Position numbers and translations under genes: made by a program. Below, piece after piece: positions 8,716 through 17,700 of a DNA stretch of 64,000 nucleotides. This DNA comes from Nocardioides sp. Soil774. GTDB lineage: Bacteria; Actinomycetota; Actinomycetes; Propionibacteriales; Nocardioidaceae. The stretch's first letter is position 1, and each line of letters begins with the position of its first letter. The notes beneath the pieces were generated by a model. It searched no databases, was not told the origin of the DNA, and saw only the letters and a program-made list of their open reading frames with translations. Location of the stretch: contig NZ_LMSM01000007.1 in the NCBI RefSeq assembly GCF_001428125.1, forward strand, positions 158,840 through 222,839. The letters run 5' to 3'.

Positions 8716-11692
8716 GCGCAGGGCGCACGCGGTGAGGCTCGACGATCCTGCGGAGGTGATGGTCGACGCCGGGCTCGTCGACGTCGACTACGTCGCCGCC
8801 CAGCTCGGGACGTCGTACGACACCCCCCTCGACGCCGCGCGCGCCGTGGTGCTGGCCGGCGACGTCTCCCCGCACCCGCTCTTCGAGGCGCAGTGGATCG
8901 GTCGCAAGCGCTCGTGGCAGCGCGTGGGCCAGCACCCCGTGCTCTGGTACGTCGCCGAGCGCCGGCGACGCAACCGCATCGCGCCCCACCCGCTCGTCGA
9001 CCCGCGGATCATCTTCGCCGCGCACCCCGAGGCCCGCCACCACCCCTACGGCGCGCTGTCGCACTGGCTGTCGGTGTCCGGCCCCGGCGCTCCCCTGCCG
9101 ACCCGGATCCTGCCCCGCCGGGTGTCCTGGGGCACCTACCGCGCCGCGGCCATCGAGGCCGCCGCCGGATGGCGCGAGGAGGTGGTGCGCGAGCGCCCCG
9201 CCCTGCTCGGCCCCACCCCGCCGCGCGTGCCTCACGCCGCCGGCTCCCCCGCCGTCACCGTGGTGATGGCCGCCCAGGACGCCGGACCGCTCGTCCACGC
9301 CACCGTGGCCTCGCTCCAGGCGCAGACCTTCGCCGACTGGCAGCTCGTCGCGGTCGACCGTGGCTCGCTCGACGACACCGCGGCCGTGCTGCAGGGCATG
9401 GCCGCCTTCGACGACCGCATCACGGTGGTGCGGGAGTCGCGCTGCAGCCACGCCCGCGCGCTCAACGTCGCGCTGGCCCACGGCGTCGGTGACCACGTCG
9501 CGTTCCTGCCGCTCGGGCGCGAGTGGCTGCCGGAGATGCTCGACGACCTGCTCGCCCACGCCCACCACAGCGGGGCCGCCTGCGTCCTGGCCGGGATCGG
9601 TGCGGTCGCGCGCTCCCGCCAAGAGCTGGAGGTCGGCCGGCCGGTCGACCTCGCCACGGCGCTGCTGCAGCGTGCGGCCGTCGCCGACGTCGGCGGCTTC
9701 GACGAGTCGCTCGGCGGCTCGGTCGAGCGCGACCTGGTGCTCAGGCTCACGCGCACCGCAGAGCCGGTGGCGGTCGACGTACCGGTCCTGAGGCGTCCCG
9801 ACACGGCGCTGACGGGCTTCGCCGACGACTGGGACTCCGTGGTGCTCGAGCGCCAGCTCGTCGACTGGGACGCCGCGGCGACACGGACGACCTCCGAGGA
9901 GGTCGTCAGCCACGTCATGCCCCTCGGCCCCGAGCCGCGACGCACCGTCGAGTGGCTCGGCTCGGTGCCGCGCGAGGGGACCGAGCTGGTGCTGGTGGGC
10001 GTCCGCCTGCGCCGCGCCCACCACGTGCTCGCCGCCTCCATCGCCTCCGTCATCTCGGGAGCACGCTTCGTCTCGGTGCCGGCGCCGGTCTCGACGTCCG
10101 CGGCCACCAACATCGGCATCGCCCAGGCCCAGGGCAGCACGGTCGTGCTGGTGAGGCCGGAGGCGATGCCGCCGCGCCAGCCGATCGCGCACCGCCTGGC
10201 CGAGGTGCTGCGTGCCGACGACGTCGCCGTGGCCCAGCCGCTCGTCGTCGACCTGGACGGCGTCGTGCTGAGCGCGGGCGCGCGCTTCTCGCCCGCCAAC
10301 CCGCATCCCGAGCTCTTCCTGGCCGGACTTCCGACCAGCGACGCCCTGCGCATCGGCCAGTGCGCGGTCGCGGCGCCCGCCTCGCCCATGGTGGCGCTGC
10401 GCACCGACACCGCGCTCGCCCTGCGCGGGCTCGACGCGCGCTTCCACTCCGTGCTCGCCGAGACCGACCTCGGCCTGCGCGCCGCGGACGCCGGGCTGGG
10501 TCGCAGCGTGGTGGTGCCCGACACCGTCATCACCTCGCGCACGCCCTACGCCGGCACCGAGGAGCTCATCGGCGCGATGACGTCGCTGCGCGGCACCGTG
10601 CGCCCGGCCGGGGCGACGCCGGACGACAGTGCCGTCGATCTCCTCCTCCGGGCCGGGCTCGAGGTGACCGACCAGCGCAACCGGCGCATCACCGCCGACC
10701 CCGAGGACCGCGCCGCGCCGTCCGTGCTCGTGCCGGAGCTCGTCGTACGCGCCGTCGACGGGATCCGCGAATCTCCACCGCGGCTGCGCTGGGCCGTCGA
10801 CATCGCCGCTCCCGCCGCGTCCCGCGGCGACCGGTGGGGCGACACCTACTTCGCCCGCTCGCTCGCCGACGCGCTCGAGCGACGCGGCCAGCACGTCGCG
10901 GTCGACCGCCGCGACGCCCGCGAGCGCGACTCGCGCGACCACGACGACGTGCTCCTGGTGCTGCGCGGCCTGGACCGGGTGGCGCCGCGACCGGGCCTGC
11001 TCAACGTGGAGTGGATCATCAGCCACCCCGACATGATCGAGCCCGACGAGGTGGCAGGGTTCGACCTGGTCTACGCCGCGAGCACCAGCTGGTCGGCGCG
11101 GATGAGCCGCGAGTGGGGCACGCCCATCTCGCCGCTCCTGCAGTGCACCGACACCCGCTGGTTCCACCCCGACCGGGCCGAGCCCGACACCGGGCCGAGG
11201 CTGCTCTTCGTGGGCAACTCCCGCGGGGTCTACCGCTACGCGGTGCGCAGCGCGCTCGCCATCGGCGCCGACCTCACGCTGCACGGCAACGACTGGACGG
11301 AGTTCGTCGAGCGCGAGCAGATCGCCTCGGCCGGTGTGGCCAACGAGGAGGTCGGCGCCCTCTACGCCTCCGCCGGCATCGTGCTCAACGACCACCACCT
11401 CGACATGCGCCGCGACAGCTTCGCATCCAACCGGCTCTTCGACGCCGCTGCCTGCGGCGCGCGCATCCTCAGCGACCGCATCGACGGCCTCGACGAGACC
11501 TTCTCGGGCCTGGTGGTCCCCTTCGACGACGAGCACGAGCTCGCCCGCCTTGTCGAGCCTCCCTACGACGCGTTCCCCGACGACGCCGCGCGCCGCGAGA
11601 TCGCGCTGCGGGTCATGGCCAAGCACAGCTTCGACAAGCGCGCGGAGACGCTCATCGACGACGCCGTGCGCGCGTTGCTCGCGCGGCGCTGA
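8705..11692 (+). CDS. 995-residue multi-domain glycosyltransferase
   Basis: A large fused glycosyltransferase. Residues 1-180 are an uncharacterised extension. A GT2 (GT-A) domain starts near 182 (AVTVVMAAQDAG; VAVDRGSLDDT; FLPLGREWLPEM). A second, more divergent GT-A-like segment spans about 425-640 (STVVLVRPEAMPPRQP). From about 693 to the end is a GT-B domain of the CgeB/glycos_transf_1_2 type (VEWIISHPDMIEPDEVAGFDLVY, LLFVGNSRGVYR, RDSFASNRLFDAAACGARILSD). The GT2 catalytic acidic motif is weak (VDRGS), so activity of that half is uncertain. It probably extends a surface glycan with the RgpF-like partner. Confidence 0.8.
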   Translation: MRGERRAHAVRLDDPAEVMVDAGLVDVDYVAAQLGTSYDTPLDAARAVVLAGDVSPHPLFEAQWIGRKRSWQRVGQHPVLWYVAERRRRNRIAPHPLVDPRIIFAAHPEARHHPYGALSHWLSVSGPGAPLPTRILPRRVSWGTYRAAAIEAAAGWREEVVRERPALLGPTPPRVPHAAGSPAVTVVMAAQDAGPLVHATVASLQAQTFADWQLVAVDRGSLDDTAAVLQGMAAFDDRITVVRESRCSHARALNVALAHGVGDHVAFLPLGREWLPEMLDDLLAHAHHSGAACVLAGIGAVARSRQELEVGRPVDLATALLQRAAVADVGGFDESLGGSVERDLVLRLTRTAEPVAVDVPVLRRPDTALTGFADDWDSVVLERQLVDWDAAATRTTSEEVVSHVMPLGPEPRRTVEWLGSVPREGTELVLVGVRLRRAHHVLAASIASVISGARFVSVPAPVSTSAATNIGIAQAQGSTVVLVRPEAMPPRQPIAHRLAEVLRADDVAVAQPLVVDLDGVVLSAGARFSPANPHPELFLAGLPTSDALRIGQCAVAAPASPMVALRTDTALALRGLDARFHSVLAETDLGLRAADAGLGRSVVVPDTVITSRTPYAGTEELIGAMTSLRGTVRPAGATPDDSAVDLLLRAGLEVTDQRNRRITADPEDRAAPSVLVPELVVRAVDGIRESPPRLRWAVDIAAPAASRGDRWGDTYFARSLADALERRGQHVAVDRRDARERDSRDHDDVLLVLRGLDRVAPRPGLLNVEWIISHPDMIEPDEVAGFDLVYAASTSWSARMSREWGTPISPLLQCTDTRWFHPDRAEPDTGPRLLFVGNSRGVYRYAVRSALAIGADLTLHGNDWTEFVEREQIASAGVANEEVGALYASAGIVLNDHHLDMRRDSFASNRLFDAAACGARILSDRIDGLDETFSGLVVPFDDEHELARLVEPPYDAFPDDAARREIALRVMAKHSFDKRAETLIDDAVRALLARR

Positions 11693-11705
11693 GGGGGCCG
11701 GCCCA

Positions 11706-11721
11706 GCCGGGCCAGCCCGGC
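11706..11721. terminator. Hairpin between convergent glycosyltransferase and ftsY
   Basis: Perfect 7-bp stem GCCGGGC/GCCCGGC with a 2-nt centre, in the 54-nt gap between the converging stop codons. No T-tract is present. Confidence 0.4.
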
Positions 11722-11746
11722 GCCGGCGTCAGGGGCGCGAGGAGCC

Positions 11747-12904
11747 TCAGCCGAGCAGCGCGTCGACGAACGCGGCGGCGTCGAACGGCGCCATGTCGTC
11801 GGGGCCCTCGCCGAGGCCGACGAGCTTGACCGGTACGCCGAGCTCGCGCTGCACCTGCACGACGATGCCGCCCTTGGCGGAGCCGTCGAGCTTGGTGAGC
11901 ACGATGCCGGTGACGTCGACGATCTCGCTGAAGACGCGGGCCTGGATCAGGCCGTTCTGCCCGGTGGTGGCGTCGAGGACCAGCAGCACCTCGGTCACCG
12001 GGGCCTGCTTCTCGATGACCCGCTTGACCTTCCCGAGCTCGTCCATGAGGCCGGCCTTGTTCTGCAGGCGGCCCGCGGTGTCGACGAGCACCGTGTCGAC
12101 GCCGTGCTCCACCCCGTGGCGTACGGCGTCGAACGCGACGCTCGCGGGGTCGCCGCCCTCGGGGCCGCGGACGACCTCGACCCCGACCCGCTCGCCCCAG
12201 GTGGCGAGCTGGTCGACGGCCGCGGCGCGGAAGGTGTCGGCAGCGCCGAGCGTCACGGTGAGGTCCTCGGCGACGAGGATGCGGGCGATCTTGCCGACGG
12301 TGGTGGTCTTGCCGGCGCCGTTGACGCCCACGACCAGGACCACGCCGGGGTTGCCGTCGGTGCCGGTGACCTGGACGCGGCGGTCCATGTCGGTGCCGAC
12401 GAGCTCGATGAGCTCCTCACGGAGCACGGCGCGCGCATCGGGTGCCTGGCCGCCCTCGACGCGCAGGCGCGAGCGCAGCCGCTCGACCAGCGCCTGCGTC
12501 GGCGCGACGCCGATGTCGGCGGTGAGGAGGGTGTCCTCGATCGCCTCCCAGGTGTCCTCGTCGAGGCGCTCGCGGCTCAGCAGGGCCAGCAGGCCCTTGC
12601 CGAGGCCGCCCTGCGAGCGCGAGAGGCGCTGGCGCAGGCGCACCAGCCGCGACGCGGTGCCCTCCGGCCTCTCGAGGACGGGTGGCGCCTCGACGGCCGG
12701 CCCCGCGGTCTCGACCGCGGGCGTCGGGGGCGCCTCGGTGGCGACCTCGCCCTCGGTGGGCGGCGCCGGCGCGATGACGTCGGTGCCACCGGTCGGCGGC
12801 TTCACACCGCGGCGTCGGCCGGACGTCAGCAGGCCGGCGAGCGTGAGCACGCCGACGACCGCGATGGCGATGATCAGGTAGAGCCAGTCACCCAGGGCAT
12901 CCAT
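11747..12904 (-). CDS. ftsY: SRP receptor FtsY
   Basis: A 385-residue GTPase that docks SRP-ribosome complexes at the membrane. Residues 5-25 (WLYLIIAIAVVGVLTLAGLL) form a transmembrane anchor, common in actinobacterial FtsY. A Pro/Ala/Glu-rich linker follows, then the NG domain with GVNGAGKTTTVGKIA, DTAGRLQNK and TKLDGSAKGG. I chose the ATG at 12904; an in-frame TTG at 12916 would add four residues. It converges on the glycosyltransferase gene and lies 12 nt after the methyltransferase stop. Confidence 0.96.
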   Translation of the reverse strand: MDALGDWLYLIIAIAVVGVLTLAGLLTSGRRRGVKPPTGGTDVIAPAPPTEGEVATEAPPTPAVETAGPAVEAPPVLERPEGTASRLVRLRQRLSRSQGGLGKGLLALLSRERLDEDTWEAIEDTLLTADIGVAPTQALVERLRSRLRVEGGQAPDARAVLREELIELVGTDMDRRVQVTGTDGNPGVVLVVGVNGAGKTTTVGKIARILVAEDLTVTLGAADTFRAAAVDQLATWGERVGVEVVRGPEGGDPASVAFDAVRHGVEHGVDTVLVDTAGRLQNKAGLMDELGKVKRVIEKQAPVTEVLLVLDATTGQNGLIQARVFSEIVDVTGIVLTKLDGSAKGGIVVQVQRELGVPVKLVGLGEGPDDMAPFDAAAFVDALLG

Positions 12905-12916
12905 GGGCCAATCCAA

Positions 12917-13831
12917 TCAGAGGCGCGCGACACGACGAAGCCGGGTGATCACCCGCGGCTCCTCCACCGACGCGCGCTGCGCGAGCCGCACGCGCAGGGC
13001 GTCGCGCTGCGCGGCGAGCCGCTCGTTGCGGGCGCGCGCACGACCGAGCTGGTCACGCGTGCGGGCCAGCTCGCCGAGGACGGCGTCGAAGGCTGCGGTC
13101 AGGCCCGAGCCGGCCCCTCCCGCGAGCATCGGCGAGACCCGACCGCAGCCCGGACGAGCGATCCAGACGACCTCGTGGCGCATCAGCCGGAACCACTCCA
13201 CGGCGGCCTCGCCGAGCAGCGCGGGCGGCGTGACGCGCATCGTCGCGAGCCCGGCGGCGGAGAAGCGCTCGTCGATGTCGTCGCCGTACCATCGGACGTG
13301 GTCGCGCTGCCCGAAGCGGCGCAGGCACTCCTCCGGCGTGGCGGTGAGGTCCTCGTCGGTCTCGACGCCCTCGCGGATCGGCACCTCGAGCAGCGCCAGG
13401 CCGCGCGGGCTCAGCACCCGGGCGATCTCGCGCATGGCCGCGGCGTCGTCGGGGACGTGCTCGAGGACGTGGTAGCAGACCAGGAGGTCCACCGAGCCGT
13501 CGCGCAGCGGGAGTCGCTCGATGCTGGCCAGCGCGTCGACGGCCCGCGCGTCGTAACCGGCGTCGAGGCTGACCATGCGCCGCGCGCCCAGCCGCTCCAG
13601 CAGCGGCGTCGACTGCCGCGACGGCGCGATCTCGACGACGAGGTCGAGGTCGCGCAGCTCGGGCGACAGCACGCCGAGCAGCAGGGAGAGGAAGCGGTGG
13701 CGCTCGAGGCTGCGACACCTCGGGCAGGTGGCTCCGGGACGGCCGTCGGGGCCGGACCGCAGCGGGCGGTGGACCACGGCGCCACATGCGGCGCAGTAGC
13801 TCCCGGGGACGTCCTCGCGCGGACCGGTCAC
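12917..13831 (-). CDS. Zinc-ribbon class I SAM-dependent methyltransferase
   Basis: A 304-residue protein. An N-terminal CxxC...CxxC zinc ribbon (YCAACGAVV, CPRCRS) precedes a methyltransferase type 11 domain with VVEIAPSRQSTPL, a LPLRDGSVDLLVCYHVLEHVPDD motif and a post-motif LALLEVPI. The C-terminal 60 residues are Arg/Leu/Ala-rich and look coiled. Enzymes of this build are frequent beside glycosyltransferases and often modify surface glycans or lipids; the substrate is not known. It is just upstream of ftsY and not part of the conserved core block. Confidence 0.75.
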   Translation of the reverse strand: MTGPREDVPGSYCAACGAVVHRPLRSGPDGRPGATCPRCRSLERHRFLSLLLGVLSPELRDLDLVVEIAPSRQSTPLLERLGARRMVSLDAGYDARAVDALASIERLPLRDGSVDLLVCYHVLEHVPDDAAAMREIARVLSPRGLALLEVPIREGVETDEDLTATPEECLRRFGQRDHVRWYGDDIDERFSAAGLATMRVTPPALLGEAAVEWFRLMRHEVVWIARPGCGRVSPMLAGGAGSGLTAAFDAVLGELARTRDQLGRARARNERLAAQRDALRVRLAQRASVEEPRVITRLRRVARL

Positions 13832-13897
13832 GTCTCGCAGGCTAGCCGCCTACGGACCCCCGTGGCGGCGCCGCGCCGAGCCGGTGCGGGGTGCGGC

Positions 13898-14074
13898 TCA
13901 GACGCGCGACTCGGAGTCCTCGAGCGTCGGCAGGGCGTCGACGCCCTTGCGCATCGCCTCGCCCAGCTGGGGCGCGACGGGCAGCTCCTGGCCGCGGTGG
14001 GGGTAGGCGACGTAGGCGACGACGGCGCCGGCGACGAGGACGCCGAGGGTCATCATGACGATGATCGCGAGCAT
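13898..14074 (-). CDS. 58-residue single-span membrane protein
   Basis: Small protein starting MLAIIVMMTLGVLVAGAVVA, a single transmembrane helix, followed by a short polar tail (VDALPTLEDSESRV). The ATG at 14074 is supported by a GGGAGG Shine-Dalgarno sequence about 8 nt upstream; the frame stays open further but without a better start. No family recognised. It sits alone between the thioesterase and the methyltransferase. Confidence 0.6.
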   Translation of the reverse strand: MLAIIVMMTLGVLVAGAVVAYVAYPHRGQELPVAPQLGEAMRKGVDALPTLEDSESRV

Positions 14075-14178
14075 GGGGTTTCCTCCCGAGGTGGCCGAGC
14101 GGTCGTCTCCAACATGACACAGCCCCGGGGCGAGCGGCGCATCGCCGGCCGCCGCCGGGCGCGTCGGGGTGAGGAGCC

Positions 14179-14646
14179 TCACCCCTCCGGGCGGAGCAGG
14201 GCTACGACGGCCTCCCGCACGACGTCGGGGATCGGTGTCACCGGCCGGTCACCGGCTCCGCGGGAGTTGTCGACGTAGACGTGGACGAAACGACCCTCGG
14301 CCGCGGCCTCGTCGGACGGCCCCTGGAACAGGCCGATGCGGTAGATGACCGAGCTGGTGCCGACCTTGTCGACGACGAGGCCCATCTCGATCGGCTCGGG
14401 GAAGCCGACCTCGCGGAAGTAGCGGCAGCTCGTCTCGGCCACGACGCCGATCTGCGGCAGCGCGCGTACGTCGACGCCGGTCGCCTCGTAGAGGTGGGCG
14501 TTGACCGCGGTGTCGAACAGCTCGTAGTAGGTCGCGTTGTTGAGGTGGCCGTAGGCGTCGTCGTCGCGCCAGCGGGTCGTCGCGGTGCGCCACGCGACGT
14601 AGTCGGCGCGGGTCGGCCGGCGGGCGCTTCGAGGGGTCTCGGACAC
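14179..14646 (-). CDS. Acyl-CoA thioesterase, 4HBT/YbgC type
   Basis: A 155-residue hotdog-fold protein. The RWRDDDAYGHLNNATYYELFDTAVN segment carries the conserved Asp and the GHLNNATY motif of 4-hydroxybenzoyl-CoA thioesterase-like enzymes. It hydrolyses acyl-CoA thioesters; the physiological acyl group is unknown. I place the start at the GTG giving VSETPRSARR, close behind GTGAGG; a GTG three codons upstream (14655) is equally possible. Confidence 0.8.
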   Translation of the reverse strand: MSETPRSARRPTRADYVAWRTATTRWRDDDAYGHLNNATYYELFDTAVNAHLYEATGVDVRALPQIGVVAETSCRYFREVGFPEPIEMGLVVDKVGTSSVIYRIGLFQGPSDEAAAEGRFVHVYVDNSRGAGDRPVTPIPDVVREAVVALLRPEG

Positions 14647-14701
14647 GCGCCTCACCCTAGACGGCGCTGTCGTACGCCGCGGGTGCGGGAGCTTCCAGAT
14701 C

Positions 14702-14749
14702 GAAGCTGGAGCCTCGCCCCCGAAGCTTCGCGGGTGAGGCTCCAGTTTC
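14702..14749 (-). terminator. Long imperfect hairpin downstream of smc
   Basis: The 18-nt arms at 14702-14719 and 14732-14749 are complementary with two mismatches and flank a GAAGCTTC core. The hairpin lies 33 nt downstream of the smc stop codon and abuts a perfect palindrome (14747-14766). A likely transcript end for smc, although there is no T-run. Confidence 0.5.
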
Positions 14750-14766
14750 CCCGGATATCCGGGGAA
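14747..14766. repeat. Perfect 20-bp palindrome, copy 1 of 2
   Basis: TTCCCCGGATATCCGGGGAA is a perfect palindrome downstream of smc. Its 16-bp core CCCCGGATATCCGGGG recurs at 57837-57852 in another intergenic region, again beside a long gene-end hairpin. This pattern suggests a dispersed intergenic repeat. Confidence 0.75.
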
Positions 14767-14781
14767 CGCGACCGCCAGCCG

Positions 14782-17700
14782 TCAGGCGGGCGCCGCGTCG
14801 CGCAGCCGCTGGCTGATGACCGCCGAGACCCCGTCGCCGCGCATCGTGACGCCGTAGAGCGCGTCGCCGACCTCCATGGTGCGCTTCTGATGGGTGATGA
14901 CGAGCAGCTGGGAGTTCTCGCGCAGCTCCTCGTAGATCTGGAGCAGACGGCCCAGGTTGGTGTCGTCGAGCGCGGCCTCGACCTCGTCGAGGATGTAGAA
15001 CGGCGAGGGCCGGGCCTTGAAGAGCGACACCAGGAACGCCACCGCGACCAGCGACCGCTCGCCGCCCGACAGCAGCGACAGCCGCTTGACCTTCTTGCCC
15101 GCGGGCCGGGCCTCGACCTCGATCCCGGTGTTGAGCATGTCGTCGGGGTCGGTGAGGACGAGTCGGCCCTCGCCTCCGGGGAAGAGCCGGGCGAAGGTCG
15201 AGTCGAAGGCCTTCTCCACGTCGGCGTAGGCCTCGGTGAAGACCTGCTCGACCCGGGCGTCGACCTCGCGCACGATGTCGAGGAGGTCCTTGCGGGTGCG
15301 CTTGAGGTCCTCGAGCTGCTCGGTGAGGAACTTGTGGCGCTCCTCCATCGCGGAGAACTCCTCCAGCGCGAGCGGGTTGACCCGCCCGAGCATCGAGAGC
15401 GCCCGCTCCGCCGAGCGCAGCCGCTTGACCTGCTCCTCGCGCACGAACGGCACGGGCTCCGGAGGCTCCTCGCCGTCGGCCACCTGCCCGGAGAAGGGCA
15501 CGGCGGTGGTCGGGCCGTAGTCGGCGACCAGTCCGTCGGGGTCCATGCCGAGCTCCTCCAGCGCTCGCTCCTCGAGCTGCTGGATGCGCATCTTCTGCTG
15601 GGTGCGGGCCATCTCGTCGCGGTGCACCGAGCTCACGAGCTCGTCGTGCTCGCGGCCGAGGTCGCGCAGCCGGGTGCGCACGGTCATGAGCTGCTCCTCG
15701 CTCCCCCGGCGCGACTCCTCCACCGCGGCGCGCTCGTCGGCGGCGAGCATCACGGACCGCTCGAGCTGGTGCAGGACCACGCGTACGGCGACGGCGACGG
15801 CCTGGGCGGCGCGGCCCTCGCGGATCAGCCGCTCACGACGCTCGGCCGCCCGGGCGCGCGAGTCGCGCTCGGCCTGCGCCGCGCGCAGCAGCGAGTCGGC
15901 GCGACCGTGCAGCGCGCGGGCACGCTCCTCGGCGGTGCGCAGGGCCAGCCGGGCGTCCATCTCGCCCTGGCGGGCGGTGCGGGCCGCCTCGGCGAGGCGC
16001 TCGCGCTCGGCGGTGTCGGGCTCCTCCTCGGTGACGTCCTCGGCCGCGGCGAGACGGGCCTGGAGGTCGGCGAGGCCGGCCAGGTCGCGCTCCCGGGCCT
16101 CGCGGGCCGTGGTGATCGCCCGCTCGAGCCGGTCGGCCTCGCCCTTGGCGGCCCTTGCCTGGGAGCCGTACTGCCCCAGCTCCTCGGCCACCGCGGCGAG
16201 CGTCGCGTCGGACTCGTGCAGCTGGGCGAGCGCCACGTCGACGCGCTTGAGCGCCTCGTGGCGGACCCCCTCCAGGCGCGAGATCTCGAAGCCCAGCCGC
16301 TCGGTGGTCGCGGTCGCCTCGGCGAGCAGCGTGGTGGCCTCGTCGACCGCGGCCTGCACCTCGATGAGGCTGGGCTGGCTCGACGACCCGCCGGCGGCGA
16401 AGTGGGCGCCGAGGAGGTCGCCCTCGCGCGTCACCGCGACCACGTCGGGGAGCTGCTCGACCAGACGACGGGCGGCGGCGAGGTCGTCGACGACGGCGAC
16501 CTTGTGCAGCAGCCGCACCAGCGCCGGGCGTACGCCGTCGGGCGCGGTGACCACGTCGACGGCGTACGTCGACCCGGCGGGCAGCGCCGGCCAGTCACGG
16601 TCGTCGAGGGGCGCGCCACCGAGCAGCAGGCCGGCGCGGCCGAGGTCGTCGTCCTTGAGGTGGGTGATCGCCGAGATCGCGGCGGCGGTGTCGTCGACCA
16701 CGACGGCGTCGGCGGCCGTGCCGAGGGCGGCCGCGACGGCGGTCTCGTAGCCGTGGTCGACGTCGAGCAGCGCGGCGACCGAGCCGAGCAGGCCGTCGAC
16801 GCTGTCGGTCGCGGCGAGCAGCGCCCCGGCCCCGTCCTTGCGGTTGAGCCCGATCTCCAGCGCGTCGCGGCGGGCGGTGAGGCCGGCACGCTCGCGGTCG
16901 GCCTGCTGGGCGTCCTCGCGGGCGCGCGCCAGCTGCTCGTCGACGTCGTCGAGCGCGGCGACCGCGTCCTCGTGCTCGGAGTCGAGGCCCTCCTCGCCCG
17001 CGTCGAGGCCAGCGACCCGGGTCTCGAGGGCGGTGAAGTCGCGCTGGGCGCGCTCGGCGCGGGCGGCGGCCTCCTCACGGGCCTCGGTGAGCCGCTGGAT
17101 CTCGGCGTCGGCGGCCTCCGCGCGCGATGTCAGGGCGTTGACCTGGCCGGTGAGCCGGGCCAGTCCCTCGCGGCGGTCCGCGGCTGCCCGCTGGAGCCCG
17201 GCGATGCGCTTGTCCTCGGCAGCCGACGCCTCCTCGGCGTCGCGCTTGGCCGCGACCGCTGCCTCGAGGGCGGTGCGCTGCGCCTGCACCTGCTCGGCGA
17301 TCTCGGCCTCCTGCCGGCGTACGCGCTCGGCCTGGGCCTCGAGGTCGTCGGGGTCGCGACCGGAGTCGACGGTGTCACCCTCGGCCGCACCGGCCGCGTT
17401 GCGGATGCGCTCGTCGGCGAGCGAGGCGGTGCCGCGCAGGCGCTCCTTGAGCCCCGACAGCGCGAACCACGTCTCCTGCGCGGCCGCCAGCCTCGGCAGG
17501 TCGTCTCGCAGCGTGGCCTCGAGCCGGGCCTCCTGCTCGCGACCAGCGGCGACCTGGGCCTCGACCTCCTCGCGGCGCTCGAGGAGAACGGACTCGTCGG
17601 CGAGCTCGGTCTCGAGCGCGGTTCGGGCGGTGACGAGGTCGTCGGCGAGCAGGCGGGCACGGGCGTCGCGCACGTCGGCCTGCACGGTCTGCGCCTGGCG

